Both the position numbers and the translations under genes were made by a program. From contig CANTUT010000566.1 in assembly GCA_947687605.1 (NCBI GenBank), positions 520,001 to 584,000 on the forward strand: a DNA stretch of 64,000 nucleotides. The letters run 5' to 3'. Positions 37,970-50,220 of the stretch are shown piece by piece (the first letter of the stretch is position 1; every line of letters begins with the position of its first letter). The stretch comes from Reutealis trisperma (lineage: Eukaryota; Streptophyta; Magnoliopsida; Malpighiales; Euphorbiaceae). Under the pieces are notes generated by a model. It searched no databases. It was not told the origin of the DNA and was given only the letters and a program-made list of their open reading frames with translations.

Positions 37970-38423
37970 ATGTCTCACTCGTATCTTGATTTTATATTAC
38001 TAACATGCTTATATGAGGAGCCGACAATAATGAGGACTTCATGGTATGATGACAATCTTGGCAAAGATTTGTTAGATGCAAGAAGTATGTTTCATAGTAT
38101 GTTACTTGAAAATAATAGAATGAATTTGTTTGGTCATATTTTATTGTGAATTTCTTGGATTGATTTAGTCAACTGGTGAATGAAAGTTCTTTGACTGGGT
38201 AGATCCAAAGTTCCCTTCATAAGCTAATGGGGTTATATATGGACTGTTGATGAAGCTTAATAAGATGGAAAGTAAAGCAAAATATGATGCTAAAGAGGAG
38301 GTGAACCACTTGGTTGAAGCTGTTGTTCTTGTGCCAAAAGGTGGCGTCCATAATTGTAAAATGGTTTTGAAGTGGTTTTTTGTTTGTGTGTTTGTTGATA
38401 TTGTGCTCAAGTTAATTCTTTGA
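37970..38423 (+). pseudogene. GRF-type zinc finger gene fragment inside MULE-2
   Basis: The first part (ATG at 37970) reads LLTCLYEEPTIMRTSWYDDN followed by LGKDLLDA. This is the GRF zinc finger pattern C-x-C-G...TSW..NPGRRF..C with most metal-binding residues lost. After a gap or intron, 38170-38423 reads KFFDWVDPKF, then GVIYGLLMKLNKMESKAK, which matches the second half of the domain. It ends in a hydrophobic tail WFFVCVFVDIVLKLIL before the stop at 38421-38423. Small plant proteins with a GRF finger and a C-terminal membrane segment are common, so this looks like a two-exon remnant of such a gene. It is antisense to the MULE transposase. Whether it was captured or is a resident MULE gene cannot be told from this window. 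Confidence 0.65.
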
Positions 38424-41110
38424 GCTAAAGGCTTTGGTGTAATTGGTAGTGTTTAAGGATGGATAGAAGTTTAATAGTTGGAAGTTTAGTGTTGGTTGTT
38501 TTGAGGGAAAATTATGTGTTGGGGCTTATTTGTCGAATAATAGATGTGTTATTCTCATTTTGTACATGAACTTCATTTTGATCAATGAATGCCAATTTCT
38601 CCCATCTATTATTGCAAATTGCTAGACAATTTACACATCTAATGCAATATGAACAAGCTTGACAACAATTTTAAGTAAAACTTTAATAATTAGTAAAATT
38701 ATTGCAAAAGGACAATGTTCTGATTACATTGTAGAAACCAATGACTATTGTGCAAATTGGTTTCAACAGTAATCATAAAAGCTAATACTAAACTATAAAA
38801 CTTTCAATAACATATACTAAGCTAATCCTATGTAAATAAGCCCATAGATGTTCTTAATAATAAACAATAATAACATCTTCAAAAGGTGATCACATGACTT
38901 CAGGTGGATTCTTCTATGTTAATTCTACTTTCTTAAAGTGGATTCCTTGCATCTTGGAGATTTGTAAAATGCTTGGCCATATCTACCCTTATGACTTTGG
39001 TTGAAGTAGATGGTGTCTTGACTTTGTTGAGAAAAATCACTTTGTTGACTTAACAATGTCTGCATATGCTAAAAATCTTTCAATCTTCCTTGCGCTCTTT
39101 CCATTGTTGGCTCTTAATTAAATGACATAAATATCAATATTTATTATAAACATCAACTAGTACAAGAATTTTAAATAAATTACCACTACAAGTATAAATA
39201 AATTGTAGTTACTATTGTATTTGGAGTAGAAACAGCTAGTGTACTAGTGCATGTGGCATTTTCAATAGCATTTGCTGTGAATATGGCAAGTTTAGTAGCA
39301 TTTGTTTTGCTTGTTGTTTGTTCTTGTATTTTTGATGTATTTGCATTTGTTTTCCTCTTCTTTTTGTTTTGCATTAAAATTAAGGCAACAATCATATGGT
39401 AATCAACCCATTAAAATTAAGCTTTAAATTAAAGTTATATCTTTGCTGCAAATTGAGCATGTATCTCTTTCCCATGCCTCTTGACATTGTGGCCAACCTC
39501 TTTGCAAAAGCTACATATCATTTTGACTAGGCCTGTCCTTGGTAGTTTGTTCTTTTCAACAACAACTTTTCAAGATCCCTAGTTATCTTTCTTCTTGCCT
39601 TTTACTTCATACCTCTCCTAACTTTGATTGGTGTTGATAGTGTAATGAAATTACTCTCATCTATTGCTAGCCACACTGGTCCATTAATACCAAGAATTAC
39701 ATGGCTATAAATAGTAGCATATGTCAAGACAAGATAACATGAGCATAGTTTAGTGGACCTCATTGTTCTCAGTGATGCATGCCATAGCATGAGCACATGG
39801 AATTCCTATCAACTACCACTTTTTGCAACTATACTCTCTCTTGTTAATACCAACCACTTTTTATCCATCAAGTTTAGCAACTTAATTTCTACGAGCTAGA
39901 AAATAATGGTTCATATGCCCACACCATATCCTAAATCTTGGCCAATTTCTTCTTTATTTTTGGACAAATAGGGGCTTATACGTTCTTTAGTTCCTCCCTC
40001 TTTTTAACCAATCTCCTCGTTAACTTACATCTTATCATTTCAAGTATTGTTATTATTGACTTGTCCATACTATCCAATATATACCTACTAAAATACTCAC
40101 AAGTTATTAATGAGTATATAACAAAGTCTAGTGGTGTCGAACAAGGTCCTGCACCAATTCATAAATGGTCTCTCTTTAAGCCATTCCAAAGCATCTACTA
40201 ACTTTTCTTTAATAGCCTTTAGTGATCTAGTCAAGGCTACTTCATAACTAGACCTAGCAGCATTCCATAACAAATCTTTAAATTCTTTACCCTAAATCTA
40301 ATTCTGAAGTTGGTGTAAAGATGTCCTACATAAAACCTATGCTCTGCATGGGGGAAGAGTTTACCTAAACTATTCACCATTCCCTAAGGAATAAATGCAA
40401 ACATAATATAGACTTTTATTATATTCAATCAAAATATGCCAACAGTTAAAATAACAAGGCAAATAATTTACAAGAAAAAAAATTATACCTTTTGGCGATA
40501 TGACAAGAAGACCCATTAATAATTGTTAAACATCTCTAGGTCTTATTTTAGTATGCTTAAAAACCAATGCCAAGTTTCCTTGTACTTATTTTTAACCACT
40601 GCATATGAAAGTGGAAACATGTAGTCATTAAGGTAAAGCACTTAGCAACTAACCCGCATAGATGCCCTTTAAAAAGTAACCATCTAGACAAATCAATGGT
40701 CTACAATCATCCTTGAATGCACTCTTCAATTGTTCTAAGAAAATGTACATTCCTTTAAATTTACCTTTCTCCTCCATAAACTTAACTGTAAACCTGGGGT
40801 GCATCCTTAAAAGCTTCATCTTATACCTATGAAGTATAGAATATTGAAGTGCTTTATCTCCATAAACCTTTTTAAGTGCAAAGTTCTTTGCCTCATTATC
40901 TTACTCCTACTTATTGTAAGTCCATTTTGCTTCTTCACTCTATCAATTAAAGCAATCAAAAATCAATTAGGATCACTTCTGAAGTCTTCAAGATATATGT
41001 CCCTTAACATCTCTACTATGAGATGGAAGTTCTTGAATGTTTTTGGATAAGTATTTTCTAAGTTCATACTCCTTAATTGGAATGTAGTATCTAGTTCATC
41101 ATTGGAACTA

Positions 41111-41168
41111 AACTTCACTGCATATATAAAAGAAGTCACAAACTTCACTGCATATATAAAGAAGTCAC
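41111..41168. repeat. 30-bp tandem duplication in MULE-2
   Basis: AACTTCACTGCATATATAAA plus ten bases occurs twice in a row, the second copy one adenine shorter. Confidence 0.9.
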
Positions 41169-41263
41169 ACTTCTCATTTTTGTTATGGCATTTGGCTTTG
41201 CATGTAACATAGTCATTCTTTGGAAACCATATTTGGAATCTATTTTTTAAGGAATGTTGAATT

Positions 41264-41331
41264 CATGCCTACTTAAATTGTTGTTTGTTACTAAATACAT
41301 GCCTACTTAAATTGTTGTTTGTTACTAAACA
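41264..41331. repeat. 34-bp tandem duplication in MULE-2
   Basis: CATGCCTACTTAAATTGTTG plus fourteen bases occurs twice in a row with one difference. Confidence 0.9.
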
Positions 41332-43189
41332 CTTATCAATTTTAAATACATGATCTTCCATATCCGTATTGGCATTAACTCAGGATATCTGAATTTGTCT
41401 TCTTCATATGATTCACTATCAGCACTCATAAGCTCATCAGAGGATGCATAATCAAATAAATCTCCCTCACAATTAATATTCAGTCTAATGTTGGCCACCA
41501 CATCATTCTCATTGTCATGTTCAATTGTTGTCCTTCACCTGGGTTGTGCTTTTGGCCTTCCTTTCCTCTGGTTTTTCTAATTTTGTATCAAAACCATCTG
41601 TGTGGTCATCATTACCACCAACAATCTCATAATCAGGATCTACAAAATCATCATCAAGTTCAATATCACCTTCTACATTAGCATCAAATAAATCCTCTTA
41701 ATGGGGGACTCAGAGCATTTTCTAACTCATTAACATCAAATACATCTCCAAATTGAGTCTCAATAGTTGACATTAACTCATCAATTTCAGTAGTTGAATA
41801 TCTAGCCTATAGTAGATCAATGAATATAGACAATAGATCAATGAATATATCATCGACGGGTCCTTGCAAATTGCCTCTCTCATTAACAGGCCTAGGTTCA
41901 ATTTCAATCTCAATCCCATCTCCATCTCCTCTCACATCAAGTGATGCATTATATGTCTCCATTTCATGTTTAGCATCATCATCATGCTTAGCATTAGCAT
42001 GTGCTACACAATCCACATCATCCTTAATATCTTGAACAATGCTCACTTGAACATCTGCATTTTCCTAAACATTAGCGCTTACAATTTCTAATCCCTTTAT
42101 CATCTTTATTTTCCTCAACTTGCTAAAGGTCTACAATAGGTTCAGTATTAACTCGATACGTAAGCAGTAGTGGCCCTCTCCTAAGCCTATAGTTTGGGTT
42201 TAGTACTTACCACTTTCTTAGTAAGTGCTTGTTCATTGTCATAAGGTAACTCTTCCAAAATACAGTGTTGCTCACTTCAATATCTTGAGGATCAACAATT
42301 TTCATTATGTCTTCTTCTGTTAGGTGCTTAATGTACAAATCACTTAACCCACACTTAGTCCCATGCCTTGCCATCTCAATTGTGTCTTGGTCTTTCTTAA
42401 GTAACCTGAGTGTGCCTTTGAACTCCCAGTCATGCCTTTTCCAATAATATTGCATAATATTAGAGGTTTCCTCCCAATCAAACTCTAAATTATCCATAAA
42501 TAACTTATTTAATGACACCATTAGTATCCTATCTGTATTCTGAAAATAAAAATTCTACACCTCACACTCAAAGTAACCATACTCCCCAATCTCATCAGAG
42601 ATGCACACACAAGCTGAAATAACCCTCAATATCTGCAATTTAGCCAAAAAAAAAAAAATAAACTTCAAATATTTCACATTTGTATACCTTAAAATGGTGG
42701 TCCGCAAGCAATATATAGTGCTTGGACCACAACATTGACAAGGTTCTTTAATCAGGCAAAAAAGTATTAACAGTGGTAAAAATTTATAAAATTGTTTTAT
42801 TATGCTTATTTGGATGGTGCATCTTCTTTATAAATGGTCCGCAAGTCCTTTTACCAACACTAACTCCACATGACTATCATAATAAACAAAGACTTTGTCT
42901 TGAACCTCTCATAAATACTCTAATTTCTTATTAACCTCTCCCAAATAATAGAGGGAGTTGTTGCTGCCAATAACCTCTTCCAAATACACTGACATGTTCT
43001 CTTTCTTATAAAAGAGGAAGAGAATGCTATGCTTCAGTTTTGCCTTCTTCCTCCCTCCTCTCTTAGTGATTTTTTTTATTATTATTCAATAGAGAATTAG
43101 AAAGAGATGAAGATTTTACAAAAGAAGAAGAAGGTTGCACTGATTTAGGACTTGATTTTTGGTAACATTTAATATTGGTGAAAGGAGAA

Positions 43190-43454
43190 AGATGCTTGAA
43201 ATTAGTCAATCAGCACGAGGCACAAGTGTGGATTTCAAAGGAATATGACGTGGCATGTTGAAGAGTAAATAAAGTTTTAAAAAAAAAAAATGCTGACTAC
43301 AAAGTCACGTAGACTTTCCAGCGAACTGAAACTGAAAAATTAGGCCAAGTACAACCATTGCAACGAAACAAAATTTCAGATATTTTATTGTTGCAATCGA
43401 AGTTCAAAAACAATAGTGTAGCAAGGGCATAATTTCAGGAGATGCAATTTAGCC
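43190..43454. repeat. Right terminal inverted repeat of MULE-2
   Basis: Counterpart of 37595-37860. An AATAAA on the minus strand (about 43389-43384) lies within this repeat, about 330 bp past the uL15m stop codon. Confidence 0.72.
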
Positions 43455-43715
43455 AAATTTATAATGTACATCAAGTAAAATATTAAAATTTGGCTAAAAA
43501 GTTGAAATGAAAACTGCCATTATTTCTTTAGAAGCATAACAAAGATATTAGCAAAGAAATTTACTTGTCACTAAACACAAGGGCCAAGTTAATGGAAAAC
43601 ATGTGAAAAAGGGCTGCAACTAAAAAATTTCATAGGAACCAAAATCTGTTTATACAGTTATTCATAATCAAGTAAAAATTGTTAAATAACTCTGACAAAA
43701 TAGTCATCTGATCAA

Positions 43716-46700
43716 CTATGCAGGAGTAGACGCCGCTTCTGTTTCTTGAGTGTAAAATGGAATAGGCTTTGTCGGAGCAGGCAAGCGGCCAATGCTATCA
43801 ACCTTATCTTTCAGCTTTGGTGGAGGCCTAGCTGGTTTTGGCAACAACCTGCCCTTCTTTTCAAACCATTCAGGCTTCAGCAATGCCCGCAAACCCAACT
43901 TGTTGTAATGCACTCGTCTGACAGAGCCGCCAGCAGCTTCAACAGCTTGCTTTGCTCTAACAGTCACTCTTGATACCTGCAAGACTTCATTTATAAGGGG
44001 GAAAAAGAAAGTTTGTTGAACACAGAGCAAAGAAACTGTGCGCTATAAATTTGATTAATAATTGTCAGATCAAGTACATGAAATTCAAATATGTTATCAG
44101 TTTCAAATCTATGGCTTAAAGATTGTTCTTCACAATCAGCATTAAAGAAATACTATGACAAACCCAAAAACTCAATAATTTAGCAGTGAATTTAAAAACA
44201 AAGTATTAGTAATGAGAAACACCAAGGCCTTGTTTGGTTATAGAAAATATTTTCTATTTTCCTTGTCTCATTTTTTTTTTATTTCCCAATTTTCTATATT
44301 TTCATTTTTTTCAAATTGAAAATTACAAATAAGAAAATATGTTAAGGTTCCTTTCCATTTAAAGCTTTATCCATTTCTCTACCTTCCATTTTTATTTCTA
44401 ACATTTCTTTTTTTGTATTCGATATAAAAAAATTTATTTTCCATAACTATTTATTTTAAAGGAAAGTGGAAAACATTATAAAGTAGTTTTGCATAGTACA
44501 GTGTAATTTTGAAAACTTGGAAAATGGTTTTCAAATTTTCTATTTAGAAAAATTTGACAACTAAATAACAAATTCCATTCTCTATTTTTCTTGGAATAAG
44601 TTTCTGAAAAACGGGTTTTGTTTTCCACGACTAAAAAAGGCCCTAATATTCATACAAATATATTTGACATAAATACTAGTGTCTGTTCAAATATTCTGGT
44701 GATTATGCATATCACAGGCTGTATATTTTGTTTAACATGGCTTTCCCCTCGTTTCAGAAAACACAACAATAAGAGGTAGAAATTTAATTAGTGAAGCAAC
44801 TTTCTAACTGCTTGTTTGGAATCTGATGGCCTAATAAAGCTTAAGCATTTTCAAAGAAGCTCAAATATCAAAACACAAGACCAGAACTTTAGCAGTTCAC
44901 CAAGAATGTTATAAAACCACCTCAAGCAGGCAAACCTTCAAGATTAGCAACATCAAAATCTTGAAAAATGTATCCTTAATTCAGTACAAGGTATCAACAT
45001 AGTGCACCACCTGCTCTCATTTAGATAGCACCATCACCCAGCAACAAGAACAAAAATTGCAATAGAAAATGCAACAATTCAAATTCCAGAAAATAAGAAT
45101 AGATGACATAATGATGCCTTAGTTTACCTGAATCTAATTGAGTTGAGAACAAAAGCAAAACCTTTCAAATTATATTTACCTCCAGATGAATAGGCCACTT
45201 AATTTGATCAGCCCCTCGCCCCATCAGTCTTACTCCATCTTCTATTTGCTTTCCAATGGCCCCAGTATCCTATCATAACATCTGCAATTATCAATATAAA
45301 CCAAAGTCCACCATGGAAAGAGGTCAATTTGGCAGTTAGAGGAGAAGGCTACTGCACCTTCAGCGTTTTCATCGTGATTAATTCATGTGAATCTATCTTC
45401 CCTTCATTTATCAGTTTTGCAATCTTTCCCAACCCTACTGGCTGCCAGCCACCCCAAAAAAAAAAAAAAAGATCAAGCAAACAGAAGGTAACGGAATAAT
45501 TTGAAAAAAAAAAAAAAAACCTATCAGAAGGTTACAACAGACAGCATTTTTCATATATTGCAATACAAGAAAATACAACAATAAAATATCCTTACACAAG
45601 CAACATTTTCTTTTTAAAGGATGAAGTCCTAGCATCTCAAGTCTCCTTTTAAGATTTGATTGTGTAAGAAACCTCAAACCCAACCCAAAAGCATAAGTTA
45701 TTAGGTGATGAGACTCAAACAATATATTAAGTCTTAATATCTTTTGTTTTTTTTCTATGTGAGATCTTTAACTCTAACACCCTCCTTTTGACGCATATTA
45801 GGCTCTTAACTAGTACTTGATATAACAAATTGAGAGCCGAGCAGATTCATATTAATAAATACACATGGCTACAACTGTAACAGAAAAGTACAAATTAGGA
45901 TGTAGAGCTGATTCTAATTCCATGTAGAAACTCCATGAGCCTTGAGAGTGTTAAACTAAATGATATCATTAGCCATATGAGTGGGGTTGAAACCTCACAT
46001 TGCACAAAACCAATTGGCTTATGTTAAGGTCCAATTTACTCCACATGTAGTCCACTTTATATTCTTAGACTTTTCCCGTATGGGATTATATTTTCCAACA
46101 CTTTCCCTCAAGTGCAACTAGGCCTAGACTAGTTATCACTTGTCAAAAATAGATATACTCTTGGAGACCCATCACAAGCACACCTAGGCCTACTTTTTGA
46201 GACCCTGATCAACAAACAGGTCTAAACTCCTCTGCTATCCCAAACTCCAAGTTCTCAAATACGAGCCTAGGATCATCTGGCCGTTGGGTTATCTTAAACT
46301 CTGATACCATGTGAGAAATCTCAAATCCAACCAAAAGCTTAAACTATTAAGTAGTGAGACCCAAATATTATATTGTTTTGTCCAGCATTATATTAAATCT
46401 TAATATCCTTTGTTATTTTCATATGTGAGTGAATTCATACTGCGAATGAATTAAATCAAGTAACAATCTACAAGTCAATGTACCACGATTGAAAAATAAC
46501 CCCGCTGGGGTGGAGTTCAATACTTGATCAGAACTCTATCCAATTGGCTGATATAGAAGGAAGTGATCTAAAGTATCTCCATCCTTTTTACATGCTCGTC
46601 CACTAGACAACAACAAAAATTATCTTTTGTATCCCTCTCCCCCTCAAAGTGTTTGGAAAGCCACATGCCAGCTTGTACTTGACTGGCAATTGATGGCACT

Positions 46701-48106
46701 TTCTAAGAGCTGATGAAGTTGTTCTTACAAAAAGAAAATAAATAGGAAGTAATAATGGGACATTATATCCACTAGAAAAAGGAACTTAGTACTTTAATCA
46801 TGGACTAATATTTGTCACCCTCGGAATTATACTTGTTATTGGCCCAGCCCCCAAGGGGTATAAGGAGGGTCAATGAAAAGATGGACAGTTGCACTTGCAA
46901 TCAAACATCACACATTGGACACACCAAATGTAAGTATAAACTCCTTTTGATCAGCATAGAAATTTCTAAGATATTGCATATTGAATGGAATTCATTTTCA
47001 TATCCTTTTTCTTTTTCTATCTTATTGTCTAAAGTTTTTGTACCTTTTTTTTTTTATACAAAACAAAAGAACACAAAACACCAACAATACCCAGATCAAA
47101 AAGACCCCACTTTCCAAAACAAACCTGAATACTCTTTATATACCATACATAATACTACAAAACATATTAGAAACATCTCACATGCAACCTACAAAATATG
47201 ACTTTTACGAAATAGATGACAGCCAAACACGTTTATTATAATTTTAATCCATCCACTGTAAGGAAATTCATATTCAGTTGTGTTATTTTTCTTGCCAAAA
47301 GTTCATTGCAACCCTCATACTTCACCAGTTGAAGTTCAAATCAGTACTTTAATACATCTCCATGTTTAAATTAAAGACAAAACCTCTGGATAAATGGTGA
47401 TCATTTCACTTAAATTATTTAGTTGCAAATAGGACAAATATGCAAAATGCCAAACCAACAAAACAGGACATCAAAGTATACTTCTGCAAATCAAAATGCA
47501 GCATTTGCTCGGATCAACATAAACAAGAGTAATTATAAACTGATCTTATTTTGCTACAAGAGTAATTATAAACCGATCTTATTTTGCTATGACAAAATAA
47601 TATCTAAGTACAGCAAAGTGACCTCAATTTCTTCATAAATTACACGACTACACAAGTCTTACCGAAATGAATAGAAGTTTCAGAGCAATAAGACGAATGT
47701 AAAATACCTGAAAAGTTAAACTAAAGGGGTTCTTAAACCCTCGTTTTGGCAACCGGCGACGCATTGGCGTCTGGCCACCTTCGAACCCAAACTTCATAGT
47801 CCCTCGAGCCTTCTGACCCTTATGACCTCTCCCAGCAGTCTTTCCCTTCCCAGACCCAATTCCACGCCCTTTCCTGGTCTTCAGCTTCCTAGGAACCTTA
47901 TCCCTCAAATCATTTAGACTCAATAGACTATAACTCCTAATACCCACAAACCAAAATGCCTCATAAGCGCTATAATTGTTGTTGGGTTTTGGGTTTTGTA
48001 GATACTGAAATGGTGGGATCGGAGTCGATGTGGGTTTTGTTATGATTTTGGAATGGAGGATTGAAGTCGAAGAAAGTAGCGAAGAGAGTAATTTTCTTCT
48101 AATCAT
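43716..48106 (-). CDS. MRPL15: Mitochondrial ribosomal protein uL15m, four exons
   Basis: This nuclear gene encodes the mitochondrial form of ribosomal protein L15 (uL15) of the large subunit. Exons on the minus strand: 48106-47708 (133 codons), 45441-45358 (28), 45269-45180 (30) and 43976-43716 (86 plus stop), giving 277 residues, the usual size for plant uL15m. All introns are GT-AG and phase 0 (2266, 88 and 1203 bp). Residues 1-65 are a Ser/Arg/Lys-rich, acid-poor presequence suited to mitochondrial import. From about residue 76 come KTRKGRGIGSGKGKTAGRGH and GFEGGQTPMRRRLPKRGF, the rRNA-binding N-terminal part of uL15. PVGLGKIAKLI, VRLMGRGADQIKWPIHLEVS and AGGSVRRVHYNKLGLRALL follow. The start is the first ATG of the open exon. 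No stop or frameshift interrupts the joined exons, so the gene looks functional. Confidence 0.95.
44223..44645. mobile_element. Putative MITE in intron 3 of uL15m
   Basis: The left end CAAGGCCTTGTTTGGTTATA and the right end, read inverted, TAGGGCCTTTTTTAGTCGTG begin about 25-bp imperfect inverted repeats that continue into GAAAA. The 423-bp body has no coding capacity. Termini of this type (GGCCTTGTTTGG) are common in small plant DNA transposons, often of hAT type. No 8-bp target duplication could be matched. Confidence 0.55.
45661..46440 (-). mobile_element. TRIM-like element in intron 1 of uL15m
   Basis: Short direct repeats of about 119-131 bp lie at 45661-45779 and 46310 to about 46440, both starting TGTGWRAGAAAYCTCAAAYCC on the plus strand. 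On the minus strand the 5' copy is followed at once by TGGTATCAGAGTTTAAG (46309-46293), a perfect TGGTATCAGAG initiator tRNA-Met primer site. The 3' copy is preceded by CAAAAGGAGGG (about 45790-45780), a polypurine tract. There is no coding region. The interior also holds TTGAGGGAAAG/TGTTGGAAAATATAA (about 46110-46086), a second tract-plus-LTR-like junction that suggests a nested or composite structure. It lies in the same orientation as the host gene. Confidence 0.75.
47524..47589. repeat. 33-bp tandem duplication in uL15m intron 1
   Basis: CAAGAGTAATTATAAACTGA plus thirteen bases occurs twice in a row with one substitution. It lies about 120 bp from the end of exon 1. Confidence 0.9.
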
Positions 48107-48330
48107 TGTTTTAGGTGATGTGATAAATGGATTTGAGGTTTTCTAGGGTTTTAGTTGCAGTTCTGGTTCAAGCGTAAACCATCGATGTGCAGTTTCATGA
48201 AAGAGGGCTGTGATCCAATACTTCTCTCTGTTTTCTAAACAGTAACGAATCCGGTTGGACATCTGCCACGTGGTATTCAGATATAATTTTATCGTTTGAT
48301 TTGGAAAAGCGTAGTAAAAATAAAACTGAG
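48107..48330 (-). promoter_or_regulatory. uL15m promoter and 5' leader with telo-box
   Basis: About 40 bp upstream of the start codon the minus strand reads AAACCCTA (48151-48144), the telo-box found near the start of many plant ribosomal-protein and other translation genes. No clear TATA box stands at a fixed distance, which is also usual for that gene class. The exact transcription start cannot be seen. Confidence 0.6.
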
Positions 48331-48777
48331 ACCGGCTAAATAGAATTCCAAAATTTTCAAAAATTTAAAAAATGCGGTACTATTTAGTGCTAAGATTTAA
48401 CAAAATTAAGAAGTCATATCTATATTTTAAAAAATTAACTTTTTAATTCTTTAGCTTTGTTTCTGCTGACAAAATAATTATTTTACTATTTTGTTATTAA
48501 AAATTTATATAAAATGTAAAATACTTTTTATTTACAGTTAAATTTCCAATTTCGGCTACAGTATAAAAATAAAGCAGAGTGAAAAATTAAAATTTTGCCA
48601 AATTAACAATAAAACCCCAATTAAATAAAATAAAATTCATTAATAAAATCTCAAATTCAATAAAATCATCGTCACCAGCCACCAAAACCGCCAATGACAA
48701 TCTCTCTAAGCCACAGAAACCCTCTTTCTAGCTAGCCCAAGATGATAATAAACCCCCACTTTAAGAGCCAGTAAACA

Positions 48778-48812
<35 letters not shown>

Positions 48813-49575
48813 ACACACAAATTTTGTGATGTTATTTAAAGCTGTGTTTTTTATTCTTTTTCAAAAAAAAAATTTTGCAGATCCTCATATCGGATCTGAT
48901 TGAGACAGAAGAGGCAGTACTTCGATTGGCTCCCTTTTTTTTTTTTTTTTTTTTTTTTTTTCTTTCTTTTGGCGTGAAATCGACAGTCCAATCATTATGA
49001 TGTTTACTGAAATGGCTTTTTTTTTTCTTTGAATTTTCAATTTTGCTTTCAATTGGATTTCTCTGTATGTTGTTTTCTTTCGTTTTTATTTGAATGATAT
49101 TTCGTTTTCGAACAAATGGAACCAAGAATTGATTAGATTTTCTTGCTAGTAGATTGGAATTAGATAGGATCGTTGATTTGCTTCAACAATTTTTTTTAAC
49201 AAAGAATGAAAAATACTTGCATTACTAGCAATAAACAATACAACATATATTATATGTTTGAGAGGTTTGTGAATCTGAATAAACAAATAGAAATCACCAG
49301 ATATTGTCGGTAATGGTGATGGTGATTGTAGAGGGTATTTCAAGCATTAGCAATAATTTTTTTATTTTTTAATTATTTTTTATTTTTTTAAGAAATTTTG
49401 AAGAAATTTGGATGAAAAAACTAATTCTTTTAATTAATTAAATTTCACAAATTAAAAAATTATTTTTTAAAATTATAAGGACGAAATTATTATTTAAGAT
49501 AAATCTAATAGACTAAATAGTACTTTATTTAAATTTTAAATATAGTTATTTTATATTTTTCAATTATCATATATG
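48331..49575. other. Noncoding stretch upstream of uL15m
   Basis: No gene is seen. A (TC)n microsatellite runs at about 48782-48808 and a thymine run at 48938-48961. The latter produces the Lys-rich minus frame at 48832-49125, which is not a gene. Confidence 0.5.
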
Positions 49576-50220
49576 AATATATTAAAGATAAATTACTATT
49601 TTGTCTCAATAATTTGATTTAATTAATTAATTTTTATTTTTTAAAAAATTAACTAATTAGTCTCTCAATTTATTATTTCAGCATGCTATTTAGTCATTTT
49701 CTTCAATTTTTATTTTTTTTATTAAATTTATGAAAAATAACTAAAATGTCTTTGTATATATAATAAATATAATTTTGATTTTATTATGTAAAAAAAAAAA
49801 AGAAAACTACTGAAGCTAAATAATAATTATATAATAATCATTTAATTACATATTAATTATTCAATTTTATTAATATAAATATTTTTTATTTTTTATAACA
49901 ATTATATAATTATATAATAATAAATAATTTAATAATTTGATGATATTAAATATAATTATTATATAATTATAAAAATATTATTTACTTCTATTAATTATTG
50001 TTTATTTTATTTTTAAATAATAAAATTAAAATTATATTTATTATATATAAGGGCATCTTAGTAATTTTTCATAAATTTAAAAGAAAAATGTATAAAACTG
50101 AACAAAATAGTTTGATAAAACTAAAAATAAATAACTAATTAGTTAGTTTTTCAAAAATAGAAAGAATTAATTAATTAGATCAAATCTAATTGTCTAAATA
50201 ATCATTTTTTCCATATATTA
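49576..50220. mobile_element. Mutator-like MITE with 200-bp inverted repeats
   Basis: The first and last 200 bp are inverted copies. AATTACTATTTTG...TTTAATTAATTAATT on the left pairs with AATGATTATTTAG...CTAATTAATTAATT on the right. Both sides share ACTAATTAGT, AAATTTATGAAAAATWACTA and TATATAATAAATATAATTTT. A 9-bp target duplication AATATATTA (49576-49584) against CATATATTA (50212-50220) matches at 8 of 9. The size, long inverted repeats and 9-bp duplication fit a Mutator-derived MITE. No protein is encoded. Confidence 0.75.

Larger units (their letters stand above)
39183..42521 (-). pseudogene. MULE-2 transposase pseudogene
   Basis: The minus strand starts with an open 104-residue N-terminal piece (42521-42207, MVSLNKLFMDNLEF) of MULE type. 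An acidic linker follows (41800-41550; the open frames at 41807-42046 are part of it). The DNA-binding and catalytic regions are broken. At about 40715-40600 ECIQG, TIDLSRWLLFKGHLCGL and LMTTCFHFHMQW correspond to the MULE catalytic core, with the usual GxDxCHxKG changed to IDLSRWLLFKG. The SWIM finger is at 39839-39782 (YSCKKW, LIGIPCAHAM). A zinc knuckle follows at about 39520 (CSFCKEVGHNVKR, last ligand lost), then a Thr/Asn-rich tail (39395-39186). Many stops and small tandem duplications confirm decay. Confidence 0.78.
37595..43454 (-). mobile_element. Mutator-like transposon MULE-2 with long inverted repeats
   Basis: About 260 bp at each end are inverted repeats. Left GGCTAAATTACACC at 37595 pairs with GGCTAAATTGCATC read from 43454 on the minus strand. 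Both then share CTTCGATTTGCAACAATAAA-like and CCTAATTTTTCAG-like words and an ACTCTT...ATGCCACRT block. A weak 9-bp target duplication is CAGTTATAA (37586-37594) against AATTTATAA (43456-43464), 7 of 9 and offset by one base. Inside are a minus-strand transposase pseudogene and a plus-strand GRF zinc-finger fragment. The right end lies about 260 bp from the stop codon of the uL15m gene. Confidence 0.8.

Noticed and set aside
41820..42035. 71-codon plus-strand open frame in MULE-2
   Set aside because: It is the antisense shadow of the acidic linker of the minus-strand MULE transposase.
43746..43973. 75-codon plus-strand open frame
   Set aside because: It is antisense to exon 4 of the uL15m gene, whose protein is clearly conserved.
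47648..47707. C-terminal 19 residues of the open frame containing uL15m exon 1
   Set aside because: The frame runs past a good CAG/GTATTT donor into intron 1; the conserved protein continues in exon 2 at 45441, so these residues are intronic.
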